A stretch of DNA of 64,000 nucleotides from Notospermus geniculatus (lineage: Eukaryota; Nemertea; Pilidiophora; Heteronemertea; Lineidae): positions 99,770 to 163,769 of the forward strand of contig NMRB01000418.1 of NCBI GenBank assembly GCA_002633025.1, in the 5' to 3' direction. The notes beneath the pieces were generated by a model. That model worked only from the letters and a program-made list of their open reading frames with translations, was not told the DNA's origin and ran no database searches. How positions within the stretch are numbered: position 1 is the first letter of the stretch; each line of letters begins with the position of its first letter. This document shows, in pieces, positions 48,201 to 59,500 of this stretch. Position numbers and translations under genes: made by a program.

Positions 48201-51200
48201 CAGTCGAAGCTATGCTGACTCAAGATCACGACCAGAAATATGATGAAGGCATGACTGTGGAGGAGCTTGAACTGGAACAGAAGATTCTTGAGGTAGGCCT
48301 GATGACACTCTGTCAACCACGTGGTTCAAATTTGTTTGTGTATACACTTAATGACGATTTGTATTTGATTTTATCGTCAGTGCTGGAGCTATAGCATTAT
48401 TGGCCGTTGTAAGTACGGAGGAGGCCATCTCAAGCTACTCATGTTCCCCACTTGGATGGGATCCTTTACTTGCCCTTGGAAAGGCACAAGACACCACGGC
48501 TTACTGTCCCAAGCAACGGACTTGAAGAGACAGGGATGATTTATCCCGTATGGCCTAGGCTGGATTCAAACCCAGGACCTGCCACGTGCCAAGTGATAAC
48601 CACTCAGCTATGAAGGCTCCTCAATTTAAGCACACAAAAAGTGTGAATTGTGCCAGTGAGAAAATGCAGTGGTCGGTTTATCTCATTTCAGGAAAAGATG
48701 AAGAAAGCTGAGAAGATCGCATCTGGTGCGAAGGAAGAGAAACCAAAGGGAAAGAAACCTAAAATAGTGAAAAAAGAACCAATCACCAAAGACCAAAGAA
48801 GGAGGAGCACAAGAGCAAATGAAAACAAAACAGTTGATCTTGAAGAGCAGAGAAAGGCTCTGCAGCAGAAGAAGGAAGAAGAGAAAAAGGTAAATCATCG
48901 TGTTCGTGATGATGGGAGCCAACGAGGTGTAGTGGCTCAAGTCTGTGGTTCCCAGAAGGTCCCAGGTTCAATCCTCACTGTCAACATAACCCCAACCAAC
49001 GGTAATCCACCGCCCCCTGTTCCCATCAATCTGGTTCTTATTAATTCTTGGTAATATTCATGTGATATTTCTCCTTTCAGCGACGGCTTGAACAGGCAAT
49101 GGAGATGCAAGCGAAGATAGTGGAAAAAGAGATTAGCAAGAAGAAGGAATTGGAAGAAGCTGCAGAGAAAACCGCTGTAGGGAGACACTTTTGTTATTTT
49201 CTTTTGATCATTTGCCTCTGTTTGTGCTGGTGTAAATTGTTTAGCTGAATACTCAAAACAGTCCATCAATATTGAAGATGCTCTTCACTTTGAAGTTGGA
49301 ATGTCTCGTGTGTGCTAAGGGAGTCATTTACTGCATGACTTTGCTCCCAGTAAATGTTATCTGATGCCTCTTTGACTTACAGCCCAAAAGAAAGAGGCGG
49401 TTCAAAAAATCTAGAACTGTTTCTGGTGATATTGGTCACAAGGTAAACTGGTTGAGAAGATTCTGCATGCATTGGGCACATCTCTGTGTTTCATCACTTT
49501 TGGAGTTTCACTAAAGTTTGGTGAACAAATCATTACTAAGACATTACCAAATATCGCTAAGCAAAAACTAAAGGGAAATTCCGAAAAACGGCCCAGGACA
49601 ATGGCTGTCAGATATCTTGACAACACATTTTCTCAATCATCCTGATATTACGGATGCATATATTGACCACTGTGGTGTCTTTCACATTTTCTGGCAGTTC
49701 TAGTTTCCACACTTTCACAGCATCATTCAAATACCGATTACTTCCTCAAAAGAAGGCATATTACAAGACTGGATAGAATCTAGAAGTCTGGAGTGATCCT
49801 TGGATGTCAGTCACTGTCAGAGCTGATGTGAAGAGACTTAGGAAGTCACTGAGGTCACCAAATATCACTTTTGGCATGATTTGGCACATCACTTGTCTTG
49901 CTCTATGACTGACAGTCACACTTAAGTCATGAGTATATGTACTTGGGAACACAGGATTTCAGAGGGCAATATTTAAGATTTGTGGAATGAGGTCTTGATT
50001 TTGGTTCTGTCCAAGGTAGATGGGTGCCTCCGAGGTCCTTCAATGGGTATCCTAACATTATGTAACAAAAAGTTATTCCTTCCTGCAGGAAATTGAGGAG
50101 CAAATGGCTGCATTAGCACATGAAGCTGAGAATGCTGAACAGTTAGAAGAAGAGGCCAAAGTAGCTCTTGTTGCTGCCAGGAAAGCAGCACGGGAGGAAC
50201 GTGAAGTCAGAAGAAAGAAGGAACAGGAGCGGCGGCGACAGGAGGCGGCCCAGAAACGACGACATGAGTGGGACATGATGGATAGAGCGAAGAAGAAGGA
50301 GATGGAGATGTTGGCAAATATCAGAGGGGCTGACGCCCATCGGAAGCTGATGGAGGAGGAAAAGTGGAGGAGAGAAGAACAGGAAGAGGCAGAGTTGATG
50401 AAACTAGAGGTCAGTTGAAATCAGACTCTGAAGGAATTTGTTTAGAATATGTTTTATCTCTGAGAGAGATAAAAATTTCTTTCATTCAGTTAATCAGCAT
50501 TTATTTGACGAAGTCCTTCCTTTCCAATGATTGGTTAACAATATTTTTTGCAGGAGGAAGAGCGTCTTGCTCGGATCGCAGCAGAGGAGGAGGAACGAAG
50601 AATTGCTGCGATAGAGAAAGAAGCAGAGGAAGAAGCGCTTTCAAGGTTGAGAAAAGAAAGGGATGAGGCAGAGAGGAAACGAAGACAGCTGATGATTCAG
50701 GCGGAGAGATTAGCTGAGATAGAGGAGCAGAAGAGACAAGCCTTCCTTGAGGAGCAAAGGATTGCCGAAGAAGAAAGAAGGAAGATTGAGGAGAAAGAAG
50801 AGAGAAAGAGAGAAGAGGAAAGGCAAAGGCTGTTACAGGTGATTGTAGCAAGAGTTATTACGTCTTTGACTGTTTAGGGCACTTTTCCAGCTGTGTTTGG
50901 TGACCCTGACGTCATGACGTCACTGATGACGTCATGACGCAACCGATGACGTCAAGACGTAGTTGTGACGTCATCAATGACGTCAGAGCATGAAGCTTCA
51001 ATTTCTGTAGCCAAGGCAACATGGAGAAATGCCAAAAGTGTGAATTCGGCGTCCAGGCAGTGTGCCCTGCAGGTTTTAAGTGACAAGTTATGCCTGCAAG
51101 GTTCAGGAGGATGATTTTGCCATTAAGATGCTCATTAGATGCAGTGGCAGTAAATTAGAACGGTAGTGTAGGCTACAGGCAAACAATAAGTGAGGAAGCA

Positions 51201-52012
51201 TGACACTAGCTATACACTCGCAGGAAATGGGAAGTCCCAGGCATCCTTCCCTTTAGGCTTTAATCACTAAATCAGAGTAGGCCTAGATGAGATAAGATGC
51301 AGTCCTATCTCAGTTGATTGACCTCTAAAAACAGCTATAAACTCAAAAATAGGCCTATCAGTGCAATTTGGTATGCCAACCAATGCATGATACACAAATG
51401 TTGTAGGCCTAGTAGGCCTACCAAGAACATGGAGGTGTTTCACTTGGGCACAACTGCAAAGCAAAGTGAAGGGTTTTTGAGTTGATATTGTAGTCTGCAG
51501 CGTGTCGATATTGCAGTCTCACCAACTTGGGAATACTTTATTCATTGTTTCAGTTGAAGAAAATGGAGGAAGAAGCTCGGGAACGGATGAGGTTGGAGTT
51601 CGACAAACGACGGGAAATGTTGCTGAAGAGGCGGGAGAAAAATATTGAAGCACGGAACCACTTACAAGGTATCCGTACCTCACAAGGAATGACCCGGCCT
51701 TGGACATTCTCTTACTACGTGTTGTGGCCTAGGGCTACTTATGAAAGGTAAGTCTGTCGTGTCTGTTAGGGAAGGTGAACAAGTATGGGTTGCTGGAGTG
51801 GTGCAGTGGAAATCCATGCCCACTACCTATGAGATGGTGGGTTTGATTTCTGGTCATTCGATGCTGGGTGAGCAGTGGTCATTCGATGGTGAGCAGTTTA
51901 TGAAATCAGAAGATAACAACATTGTGTTATTTTCACTTTCAGGTTGATTGGTGGTGAAGGAGACAGTAAGAAAAAAGGTGGAGGTCGGAAGAAACCCAAG
52001 GGAAAAAAATGA
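36276..52012 (+). CDS. KIAA2012-like coiled-coil protein, 22 exons
   Basis: Exons: 36276-36347, 36526-36858, 39111-39262 (or its copy 41083-41234), 43126-43269, 43486-43610, 43724-44365, 45031-45111, 45378-45462, 45666-45859, 46211-46366, 46686-46982, 47083-47324, 47689-47808, 47975-48107, 48204-48292, 48692-48889, 49081-49176, 49383-49442, 50089-50409, 50554-50838, 51554-51747, 51943-52012. This is 1362 residues with all phases consistent. An in-frame TAA precedes the first ATG. The N-terminal block LPKTLTTRKGALLLF resembles my recollection of vertebrate KIAA2012. The middle is disordered, with an Asp/Glu/Tyr-rich exon (about residues 545-610) and a Ser/Pro/Ala-rich exon (about 662-761). Residues about 926-1340 are Lys/Glu/Arg-rich, long-helix coiled coil. 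The end carries RTSQGMTRPWTFSYYVLWPR and a basic tail GGGRKKPKGKK. Function is unknown in the family. The gene model is solid; the family name is fairly secure but rests on memory. Confidence 0.82.
37373..37504. mobile_element. 132-bp near-perfect palindromic MITE with TTA target duplication
   Basis: GGCCTGCTTTCCATTGGA at the left is matched in reverse by TCCAATGGAAAGCAGGCC at the right; most of the length pairs. TTA flanks both ends (37370-37372, 37505-37507). It lies in intron 2 of the KIAA2012-like gene. Confidence 0.88.
39111..39262 (+). CDS. KIAA2012-like exon 3, copy a
   Basis: This 152-base exon begins after TTTGTAG and ends before GTAAGG. It enters in phase 0 and leaves in phase 2. 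It encodes VYEKDDTSISDEENK followed by FLHGLDERAIDMRAQPGGDF. An almost identical copy lies 1972 bases downstream. Only one copy can be spliced in, because joining both would break the reading frame. Confidence 0.85.
39696..39925. mobile_element. MITE with CTGTAAAGCA ends and TTCGCG words
   Basis: The left end CTGTAAAGCAAGATAATTTC is inverted relative to GCTTTAAACAG at the right, with TA flanks. The interior is rich in AAATTTTCGCG and CGCGAAATTT. A second copy lies at about 41676-41879 as part of the 2-kb duplication. Confidence 0.72.
40855..40896. other. Assembly gap in repeat copy b
   Basis: A run of 42 N. The matching place in copy a (about 38,865-38,920) holds a G-rich, repeat-prone stretch that may have broken the assembly. 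Confidence 0.99.
41083..41234 (+). CDS. KIAA2012-like exon 3, copy b
   Basis: This is the second copy of exon 3 with intact splice sites. The encoded peptide is identical to copy a; the one coding change I see is CAG to CAA (both Gln). It sits in a second copy of the surrounding 2 kb and is best explained as the other haplotype of the same exon. Confidence 0.75.
42824..42988. mobile_element. AATAGGAGC-TIR element, copy 3 (inverted)
   Basis: Starts AATAGGAGCTGTCAGTCAG and ends GCTGACTGCTCCTATT, in the opposite orientation to copies 1 and 2. It lies in intron 3 of the KIAA2012-like gene. Flanking TA on both sides suggests a TA target duplication. Confidence 0.88.
44630..44780. repeat. Degenerate tandem repeat in KIAA2012-like intron 6
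   Basis: TTGATATTTACTTGAGTA with GTGCCTTGAGTATCTGTACT recurs three to four times with variable spacing. Confidence 0.65.
45505..45606 (+). mobile_element. Possible SINE fragment in KIAA2012-like intron 8
   Basis: GGTTCAATCAC resembles a B box and lies after a degenerate A-box-like TGAGGCAAGAGG. The evidence is weaker than for the other copies. Confidence 0.4.
48408..48621 (-). mobile_element. tRNA-derived SINE in KIAA2012-like intron 15
   Basis: On the minus strand, TAGCTGAGTGG (48610-48600) is an A box and GGTTTGAATCC (48572-48562) a B box, followed by a non-tRNA body. The words around the B box are shared with the copy near 54219. Confidence 0.7.
48904..48990 (+). mobile_element. tRNA-derived SINE fragment in KIAA2012-like intron 16
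   Basis: AGGTGTAGTGGCTCAAG resembles an A box and GGTTCAATCC (48965-48974) is a B box. Only the tRNA-like head is recognisable. Confidence 0.55.
50907..50985. promoter_or_regulatory. Cluster of six perfect CRE octamers (TGACGTCA)
   Basis: TGACGTCA occurs at 50907, 50915, 50927, 50947, 50966 and 50978, with degenerate versions at 50935 and 50955. The layout fits about four copies of a 20-base unit. It lies in intron 20 of the KIAA2012-like gene. TGACGTCA is the full palindromic CREB/ATF site. It may be an enhancer or only a minisatellite whose unit happens to be a CRE. Confidence 0.7.
51795..51866 (+). mobile_element. tRNA-derived SINE fragment in KIAA2012-like intron 21
   Basis: TGGTGCAGTGG (A box) and GGTTTGATTTC (B box) are about 40 bases apart. 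Next to it TGGTCATTCGATG is repeated in tandem. Confidence 0.55.
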
Positions 52013-52569
52013 GCCCCAGCACCACCAAAATCTTGATGATAGCAAAAGAAAAACGCTGTACTTTTATGAATAAATCATTTTATGCACTAAATCAAAATCA
52101 CTTCTGTAGCATTTACACTTTTTTAGTCACTTCTACATGTAGCTTTTCCATGGTTGTTGCCAAAAATGCCTGTTGTATTATGCTTCATGTGATTGTAGTA
52201 TTCCTTGTACTACAAAACCATGTTGTAATTGGAGCGAATTACCTACAGAGGAATCTATGTATGATGCTGCAGTGACAGTGCGCATAGGTGTCCTCAGATT
52301 TTACCATTTTGTCAATTTCATGTGTCTGTACAAACTACGCTGCGTTGTGACCCAAATGGGTTTCAAGTTCTGGTACTTTGTATCTGTGATAAAGATTTTG
52401 GTACAATCTATTATTATAAAGCTGTTGTTGTTACTAAATCCATTGTATGATGTTAAATTGAGTAATTTGATAAATAAAACTATATGTATTTTGATCACCA
52501 AAGCACACTGGCTTTTTATTGCTTGACAGTCTTAAATTTTATTCCTGTTGATTGTTGACTTCATTGCAG

Positions 52570-52985
52570 GTCTACAGATGCACCTCCTAGATTCAGGTAA
52601 GTACGCTTTGGTGCTCAGGTAAGTGATTGCACATCCTGGTAGCTTCAAAATCAGGTGCAGTATGGGGTGTGATCAAAACGATTTTGGGAGAAGTAAGTAG
52701 GAGGATATACCTCTGTCAGTTTACAAAAGTAGGTATCAGTAAGTTAACATTGTTTTGGCCTACATTATGAAGAAATAAAAAACACTTAAAGAATTATATA
52801 TATTTGTTGTCATTTATTTGAAATCTGTCATAGATATGTATTATTGTGTAGTCTGTGATCACATGATGATGTATTTTCCATCGGCATTTTGACATCATAG
52901 GCGTCATTGAATGTACAATAATTATATATGACTACTAGAAATAATTCATGACTTTTGTTACAGGTATACGCGTCAACAGAGGTAA
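52570..52985 (+). CDS. Alternative last exons of the KIAA2012-like gene
   Basis: A 27-base exon (52570-52596) sits between TTCATTGCAG and GTAAGT. A terminal exon (52964-52985) follows TTGTTACAG and ends in TAA. Exon 21 (to 51747) ends in phase 2 and both small exons accept and keep phase 2. Using them instead of exon 22 gives the tail STDAPPRFRYTRQQR and a 1355-residue protein. A possible AATAAA lies at 52987-52992, directly after the stop, and another at 53193-53198. The match of frame, splice signals and stop is seen in sequence; use in transcripts is inferred. Confidence 0.6.
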
Positions 52986-53545
52986 AAATAAATCTCATAT
53001 ACATGTACTTTTATACTCCCAGAATTTTCATATCAAGTTTTCTGAGACAAAGATATAGAACTGTACATGATAGTAATAGGCTACAGTGTTGATCTGTCAC
53101 AGCTGAGGCATAAATTTAAGTGTTATTAGCTCTGGCAAAAAGCTTTGAAATTAATGTAGCTATTGCATTTTTACAGATCCAGAAGTTCCACAAATAAAAC
53201 ATGCATGTACTAGCCTGACCATGCTAACGTTAGGCCTACCTGTAAAGCAGTAAGCCTACAAACAAGACCTTTATTACCTCACCATGGCAATAGTTCCCCC
53301 CAAGCTCATGATATTCGTACACGTATCTTGGCCAGGAACCGGTCTTTTCACGGAGTATTCGTCCAAGCTTGTGCCTCAGCGAGTGTTGAGTAGGCCTACG
53401 AATGTGACCCGTTTGACCATACTTCAATCTTGAGAATCGAAGTAGGTCTTCTTGGCACCGCGTGGGAGTTTTCGTCGAGGCAATTAAACATTTCGGGTCA
53501 TTTGTTTCAAAAAGCGTGGTCTGAGCATTTTCAGGGCTCCTTCCA
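52986..53545. other. Convergent 3' ends
   Basis: The plus-strand KIAA2012-like gene and the minus-strand astacin gene end facing each other. AATAAA at 53193-53198 (plus) and 53275-53270 (minus) are only about 75 bases apart, so their 3' UTRs may nearly touch. Confidence 0.5.
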
Positions 53546-56500
53546 TCAGGCTTCTGTATCGTCTGAGCATTTTCCTGTTGTTATGGTCAAATCGTCAAAA
53601 GCAAATCCTTGGCTAAGTTTTGCTGTCTTTGAAACCTTGATTTCAATCTGGAATAAGTTGGAGAGAGAATGTTAGGATTGGATGGTAACTGGACTTCTTT
53701 TTCTGACCGCTTTTCACTACAACCTAAATTCCACAATAGGGACTCGTTCAGCTTGAAGTATCATATCACTGAACGAATTACTTCAGCAGTCTCTGCCTGA
53801 GACACCATTCCACGAACTGCTTTCTTACCCGGGTTTCTTACCCGAAATTCTCCTTGATAAGATGCAGGGAACCCAAGCTGTGCTCGTAGCCATCCCTTCC
53901 AGTTGACGATTGCAGCCAGACCCAGAGTGTACTCCCCACCTCTCCTAGATCCATCTCGCTTGTATGCAGAAATTTTCAGCGTTCCTTCCTTGCCGTTGTA
54001 TATTTGTGTGTAGAATTTCAGGCAAAAGGCGCCCTTGACGTCCAGGAATGGCGTGAGTAACTGGGCTGTGCCAGCAGTCTGTCGAGCAAACAGAACATAA
54101 AGTTAAGCCTCATATGTCCACTTTTGTGACCTAACCATGATTTCTTCACCCGATGCCGTCTGTTCCATCGTGGCGCAGACAATCGTAGGTGCGACCTTAT
54201 CAGAATATGGCCCAGGCTGGATTCGAACATGGGACCTGACGTCCTGCTTGCTATAAAGCGGACGTGACATTGGTAACACAGATTCCAACCAGTATGTAAT
54301 GGTGGAGAATGATTGGATGAAATGAAAAGTTTGTCGTGGCCACCCACATCTTACCCTTACCCCTTTCTTCTGCTCGACCATAATCACATAACGCCCTGTA
54401 CCCGTCCTGTCACCTCCCTGAGGGCCGTATTTATCGGAGTAGGCGTTCTTCGCCAGCATCCAGTCTGCATTGCCGTCCGAGATGAACCCCAAACCACACG
54501 TGTCAGCATTGAAGTCACAGAAGAAGACGCGCTCTGAAGGGAAGTAAGTAAAGTAAGCTGTTTCCCGTAGAAGCGGTCTCGACTTTCTTCTTACCACAAC
54601 CAGAAGTTCAGTTGTCGCGTTCTTACCTGATGCGCATCTCCCTGGATTTATTTCAAGGTCGTCGATCGCCAGATCCCCTTCGTTTGACTGACCCCTCGTG
54701 CCAATCAGAGCAAACTGAAAAAGCCAAAGAGTTGGCAAGCGAAAATTGGAGAACTTTCCAAATTCGTTCCCGATCCACCATCGGACTATCGTCTGCATTG
54801 TTCCACAGACCTTCCTATCCTAGGCCTATGACGTTTACGTTAAGTGATGGTGTACCTTCGTTTTCCCAAATTTTATTATAAAATTGTGAATGCTTCAGCG
54901 CTTCACATGTGAAAAATAAAACGTTACCCTGAACAGTCCCGTCCGATTGACCTGCACCTCGATGTTCCTCCACTCATCGCTGGACGTGTCATCACTTGCC
55001 CAGATATTGGCACTGGTCCCATCAGAATGTAAGGTGAAGATTTGTAGTTTTGATGGACTGGTGCCCTTCGAATGGTACCAAAGACTGACACAAGACCTGC
55101 CGAGTGGGTAGATCACGGAGGGGGTGATGATCGCTGCGTTGTAGTTCGGAGTCTGGAAGGAAATATGCCAAACGTGTTTCCCTCATTACCACTAATTGTT
55201 GAAAGGCCCGAACCTTTTAGGGTCGTCCTTCTCTGTATCGGCGGTTCCTAGATGGAAAGGCACTTGACCTTACGAGAGAATTATTGCTGATCGGAAAAGT
55301 GGCACGGTGAAGCCCTTGTTTCGTAGTCAAACGGCTTTTTCTGCCCAACCCCTGAATTACGAGGACCATACTGAAACTTGCTTTCGTAATACAATTTCCA
55401 GAAGCTTCTCGTAAAAACCTACCTTTCCAGTGGCGTCAATGTAAGCGTAACGACCATATCCAGTTGTGTGATCTCCTGTCGGTCCAGTCCCTGGTGTAGT
55501 TGTTGGGCCTCTGTTGATTTCCCAGTCGTAGTCATCTTCCTTGATCTGTTCCAGGCCACACTTCTCAATGCTGGTCTCGAAATTGCACGATACTGCGTAG
55601 TCGACTGGAATAACAACGGAAAAGATCTGGGATCTTACTCGAACACTCCTGGACCAGTCGTGCTGAGAGTCTAAGGAACTTGCACCAATAATAATGGCTT
55701 CAATCTGATTTCGTTGTCAAGGTATGGCTCAAAATGACCTGACTTACCTCTGGTACACCCTCCAGCCGATAGTGTGATGTCATCTATTGCCAAATCTCCC
55801 AAGTGGCCAGCTCCACGCACTCCAGTAAACGCAACCTATAATTTTAAAAGGAAGTCACAAGAATAAAACGATGTTGGGACCATAACCCAGTTACAGAGAT
55901 GTAACCTCATATAAAGAAGAGAACACAAAGCGAAATGGAGATGGTTCCAAGAATAATTCTTTGCTGTTGACTGAACTACCGGTACACCATCGTGTTTCCG
56001 TCTTCTTTTCCGAACAAACAGCAAAGGAGGTCTTTCGGCAGAAAAGTACTGATCGAGCAGGCATAGGCCCGTCGCTTCCGCCTATACAGCCACACACGCA
56101 GCACCAAGTCGCTCTGGTGTTACAAAGCTTACCCTGAATTTCTCGGTGTCGCTAAGCTGTACGCCAACCATAGACCACTTGTCCCCGGTATTCTTATCGA
56201 TGCTATAGACTGTCTTTCTCGTGCCGTCATCCAACCTTATCTCAACAAAAAGCTTCGAAATCTGCGGGCTGTTGTTGTTGTACCAGAAGTACAGGCAGGA
56301 AGGTCTGGTGAATTGAGCAGGAGGAAGCAGAAGTGTTGCTCGCCAACCTGGCATCTGAAGAAGAGACGATTCTATCACTTAATGTGAAAGCAACTTCGAA
56401 ATCGCACGACGTATTACGTTGGCTGTTCTTCTGGTACCGGTAACGCCAATTACAAACCCTATCATATTCGTCAGAAAGTTGAGAGGCATCACCCGTACTT

Positions 56501-59500
56501 ACCGCCGGACTGGAGGCTTCGATGAACATATAATGCCCTTTTCCTGAAGTATGATCTCCAGATGGTCCTGTTGATTGAGATGGTGTTGGACCAGATTGCA
56601 AGGTCCAGTCGAAATCGTCATCGGTAGCTTGTTCAACTTGGCAAGAATCATTGTCGAAGTTGCATTTGATTTGCTGATTGACTGAAGGAGGAGAAAAGAC
56701 GCTCAGAAATACTGGACAGTGCGTCATATTGAAGCGTAGGGGGGCCTACGATGCTTGTGCGTCTTTCCGAAGGGCACACCGAAAGCTCTCCCGATATGTC
56801 AACCATAGTTGGTATCAGTACTTACCTATCGACGTTCCTGTTGATGGTTTCTTGGTAGTTGTAGTCGTCGTCTTAGTTGTAGTAGTCGGCCTCGGTCTTG
56901 GTGGTCTTACCCCAGGGCCTTGCGTGACCACCGGCGGTGGCTGACCATCACATCCGTGGGGGAGTATGTTTACCTCGTCAATGGCCATATCAGATAAGAA
57001 ACACGAGCCAACCTTTGCTTGAATTATAATCTAAATGAAGAGAAGACCATACATGGCAAAGGCAAACTGTTTTGCCAGGCAAAGTTGCTGTTTGTTTGAA
57101 GAATCGGCATCTCAAAGTTTTCACACTATCGGAGATACCAGAGAGAGAGTCTAGGCTGAGTCCGTTGGAATAAATAATCAGATCACATACGGTACCTTAT
57201 AGTCATTCCCCATTGGTCGCAACGTTACCCTCTCTGATTTCCATTGCTTTCCTTGGTTGCCGCTCTTGACCCATACCATCCTCTCATTGCCATTCGCTGC
57301 CTGGAACACCTGCAGTGTTCCCATACAGTTACCGAACATGCTGTAGGAGAACTCGAGACAACGCGTGCGATCTGGAAAAGGAGGAATTGATGAGGTTCTT
57401 GAACCTGTCGAAATGACTGGTTGTACCGGCTGTAAAATTGACATCTCGCAAAGGCTGGAAACGTTGGAAACTTTGTCTTACCTTTGAACGAAGACACTGT
57501 TTCAAGCCTAAGCGTGTCTCCACGTTTTTGCGGACTTGACGACTCCACGTAGAGGAAATACCCTCGTCCTTGCACGTCACCATCGGGACCTGTGTTATCA
57601 GATGGCGTTTTTCTCTACAATACAGGAAGAGTATGTTTCATCAAATTTGAATTTGCTGAATGCTGATGAGGAGCCATGAGTGTCGATGAAAAGCTTGGCT
57701 CTCGAGCCTAAAAATTTTAGCTACGGTAACGCAAGAAACGCGGCGGTCCAAGAGACCTGTCAGCTGAGTGCCCTGTTCTGCGGGCCTCTTGTCTCCATAC
57801 CTTTGCTCTCCGCCAGTTTCCCTGGTCGCCGTTTACATTCTTGAATCCACAGAACCCTTCATTGTCCGCTTCATCATCAAAGCTATTCATGCTGATGGCG
57901 TCATCTGAAATATTCAGGATGTCGTGAAGTTCGCTGCAAAATTTGTGGCTGCGAAGCTTCTTCGGGAAGAGAATGCCGATGGTCCTACGCTATCTGTTTT
58001 TCGGACATATCAGTACATGGGTAGTGAAGTATTTGCCGATATCTCTTTTCCTCGTAGTTTATTGCTGTTGGCCTATACTTTCATTGGTACCAGTGCTCTT
58101 GTGATCATCAGTCCTTACGTCAAGGCTTTTTATTGGGAAGATTTTCACGTATACGCGCCCTACAAAGAATCAGAATCCTTACCAACGCTTTCGCACATCT
58201 TCCCGACGAAACCTTGCCGACATTGACACACCGCCGTCTTGGTCCCACCGTCCGCGCAGGTCCCACCGTTGAAACAGGTCATCTTCAGGCATCCTGCACG
58301 GAAGCAAATGACCAGAAACAGAAGCATAAGCAAAAGGAGAAATTATTTGGTAAATAACCATTTGAATGGGTGTTTACAACTCACCTGGAATATCGCGTGC
58401 CGTCACTTTAGCGCTGAATCCCCTCTGCGGTATCTGCTTGCCGCTGCTCTCTAAGATCACCATCATCAGCCACATGTCCTTCTCACGGCCCTTGATCTTC
58501 GTCATGGTACTAAACGTCTTCGTTGCCATGTCAGACCCGCAGAACCTTGGGCCGGTCTGCCCGACCAAGTTGTAGCGAATTTGCACTGAATTTACGCACT
58601 TGAATTTGTTATTCCAACTTTTCGTCCTCGACAGATCGAAATCTGGAAACTCTAACTCAATGTAGTGTTCTGGAGATGTCTAGGATAAAAAATCAGAGAT
58701 TTAGGTGGAACCTTCTTAGAAGATAAGGTGCCTACTCTCAGGCGGTCTTCCCGCTGAGCCCACTCTCAGGCGGATATCCCTCTGCTGAGGCCACTCTCAG
58801 GCGGACATCTCTGAGCCCATGTCAGGCGGATATCTCTCCAGTGAGGCCACTTTCAGGCGGATATCTCCTGGGGCCACCACTGTCAGGCGGATATCTCTCT
58901 ACTGAGCCCACCATCAGGTAGACGACTCTATGAAGGACACGTCAGTCCAAGATGTACGAGCGGTTGCAAACTTCACCTTAGGCTATCTCCTTCAATCAAA
59001 GCCAGACAAGTTTTACATGTACTTTTTTGGGCGTACGACAAGAATGTAAAGCTGCGCAGAACATAGGGCTTTCTTAAGTATCTGCATGAACCAAACCTTG
59101 ATCAGCCAAACACACGTTGTCTTGTCTGTGATGCCAGGGTAGTTCGGCGATGTGAATGTCTTGCTGTTACCGTTACCACTAAGGGTTATGATGTCTCCAC
59201 ATGCTGTCAAAGAGGGAACGGCCAACGTCAAGCGTTTCGTTTTTTCTATGAGACTTTTGAAAGTGGTTATTACAACAAATATATTGGAAAGTTATTTTGC
59301 TTCAGTGTAGATACGTTGTGAAATGACGGAACCCGAAACAAGATCATGTTCGAAATTTTATAGAAATTCAAACTACTTGGCAGCACACTTCACGAGCTTT
59401 ACATCTGCTGTTCACTTACTTGGCGACATAATTCGATCGACCCGGCTACAGTCGGATCCACCAAGACCGCTGGGGCACACACAAGAGCATTTGTGACCAA

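Noticed and set aside
50143-50851. Minus-strand Ser/Leu-rich frames opposite the coiled-coil exons
   Set aside because: They are the antisense shadow of Lys/Glu-rich codons in the KIAA2012-like exons 19-20.
54103-54798. Single 231-codon minus-strand gene
   Set aside because: It reads through two MAM exons and the introns between; splice signals and domain alignment show separate exons, and the middle includes a SINE fragment.
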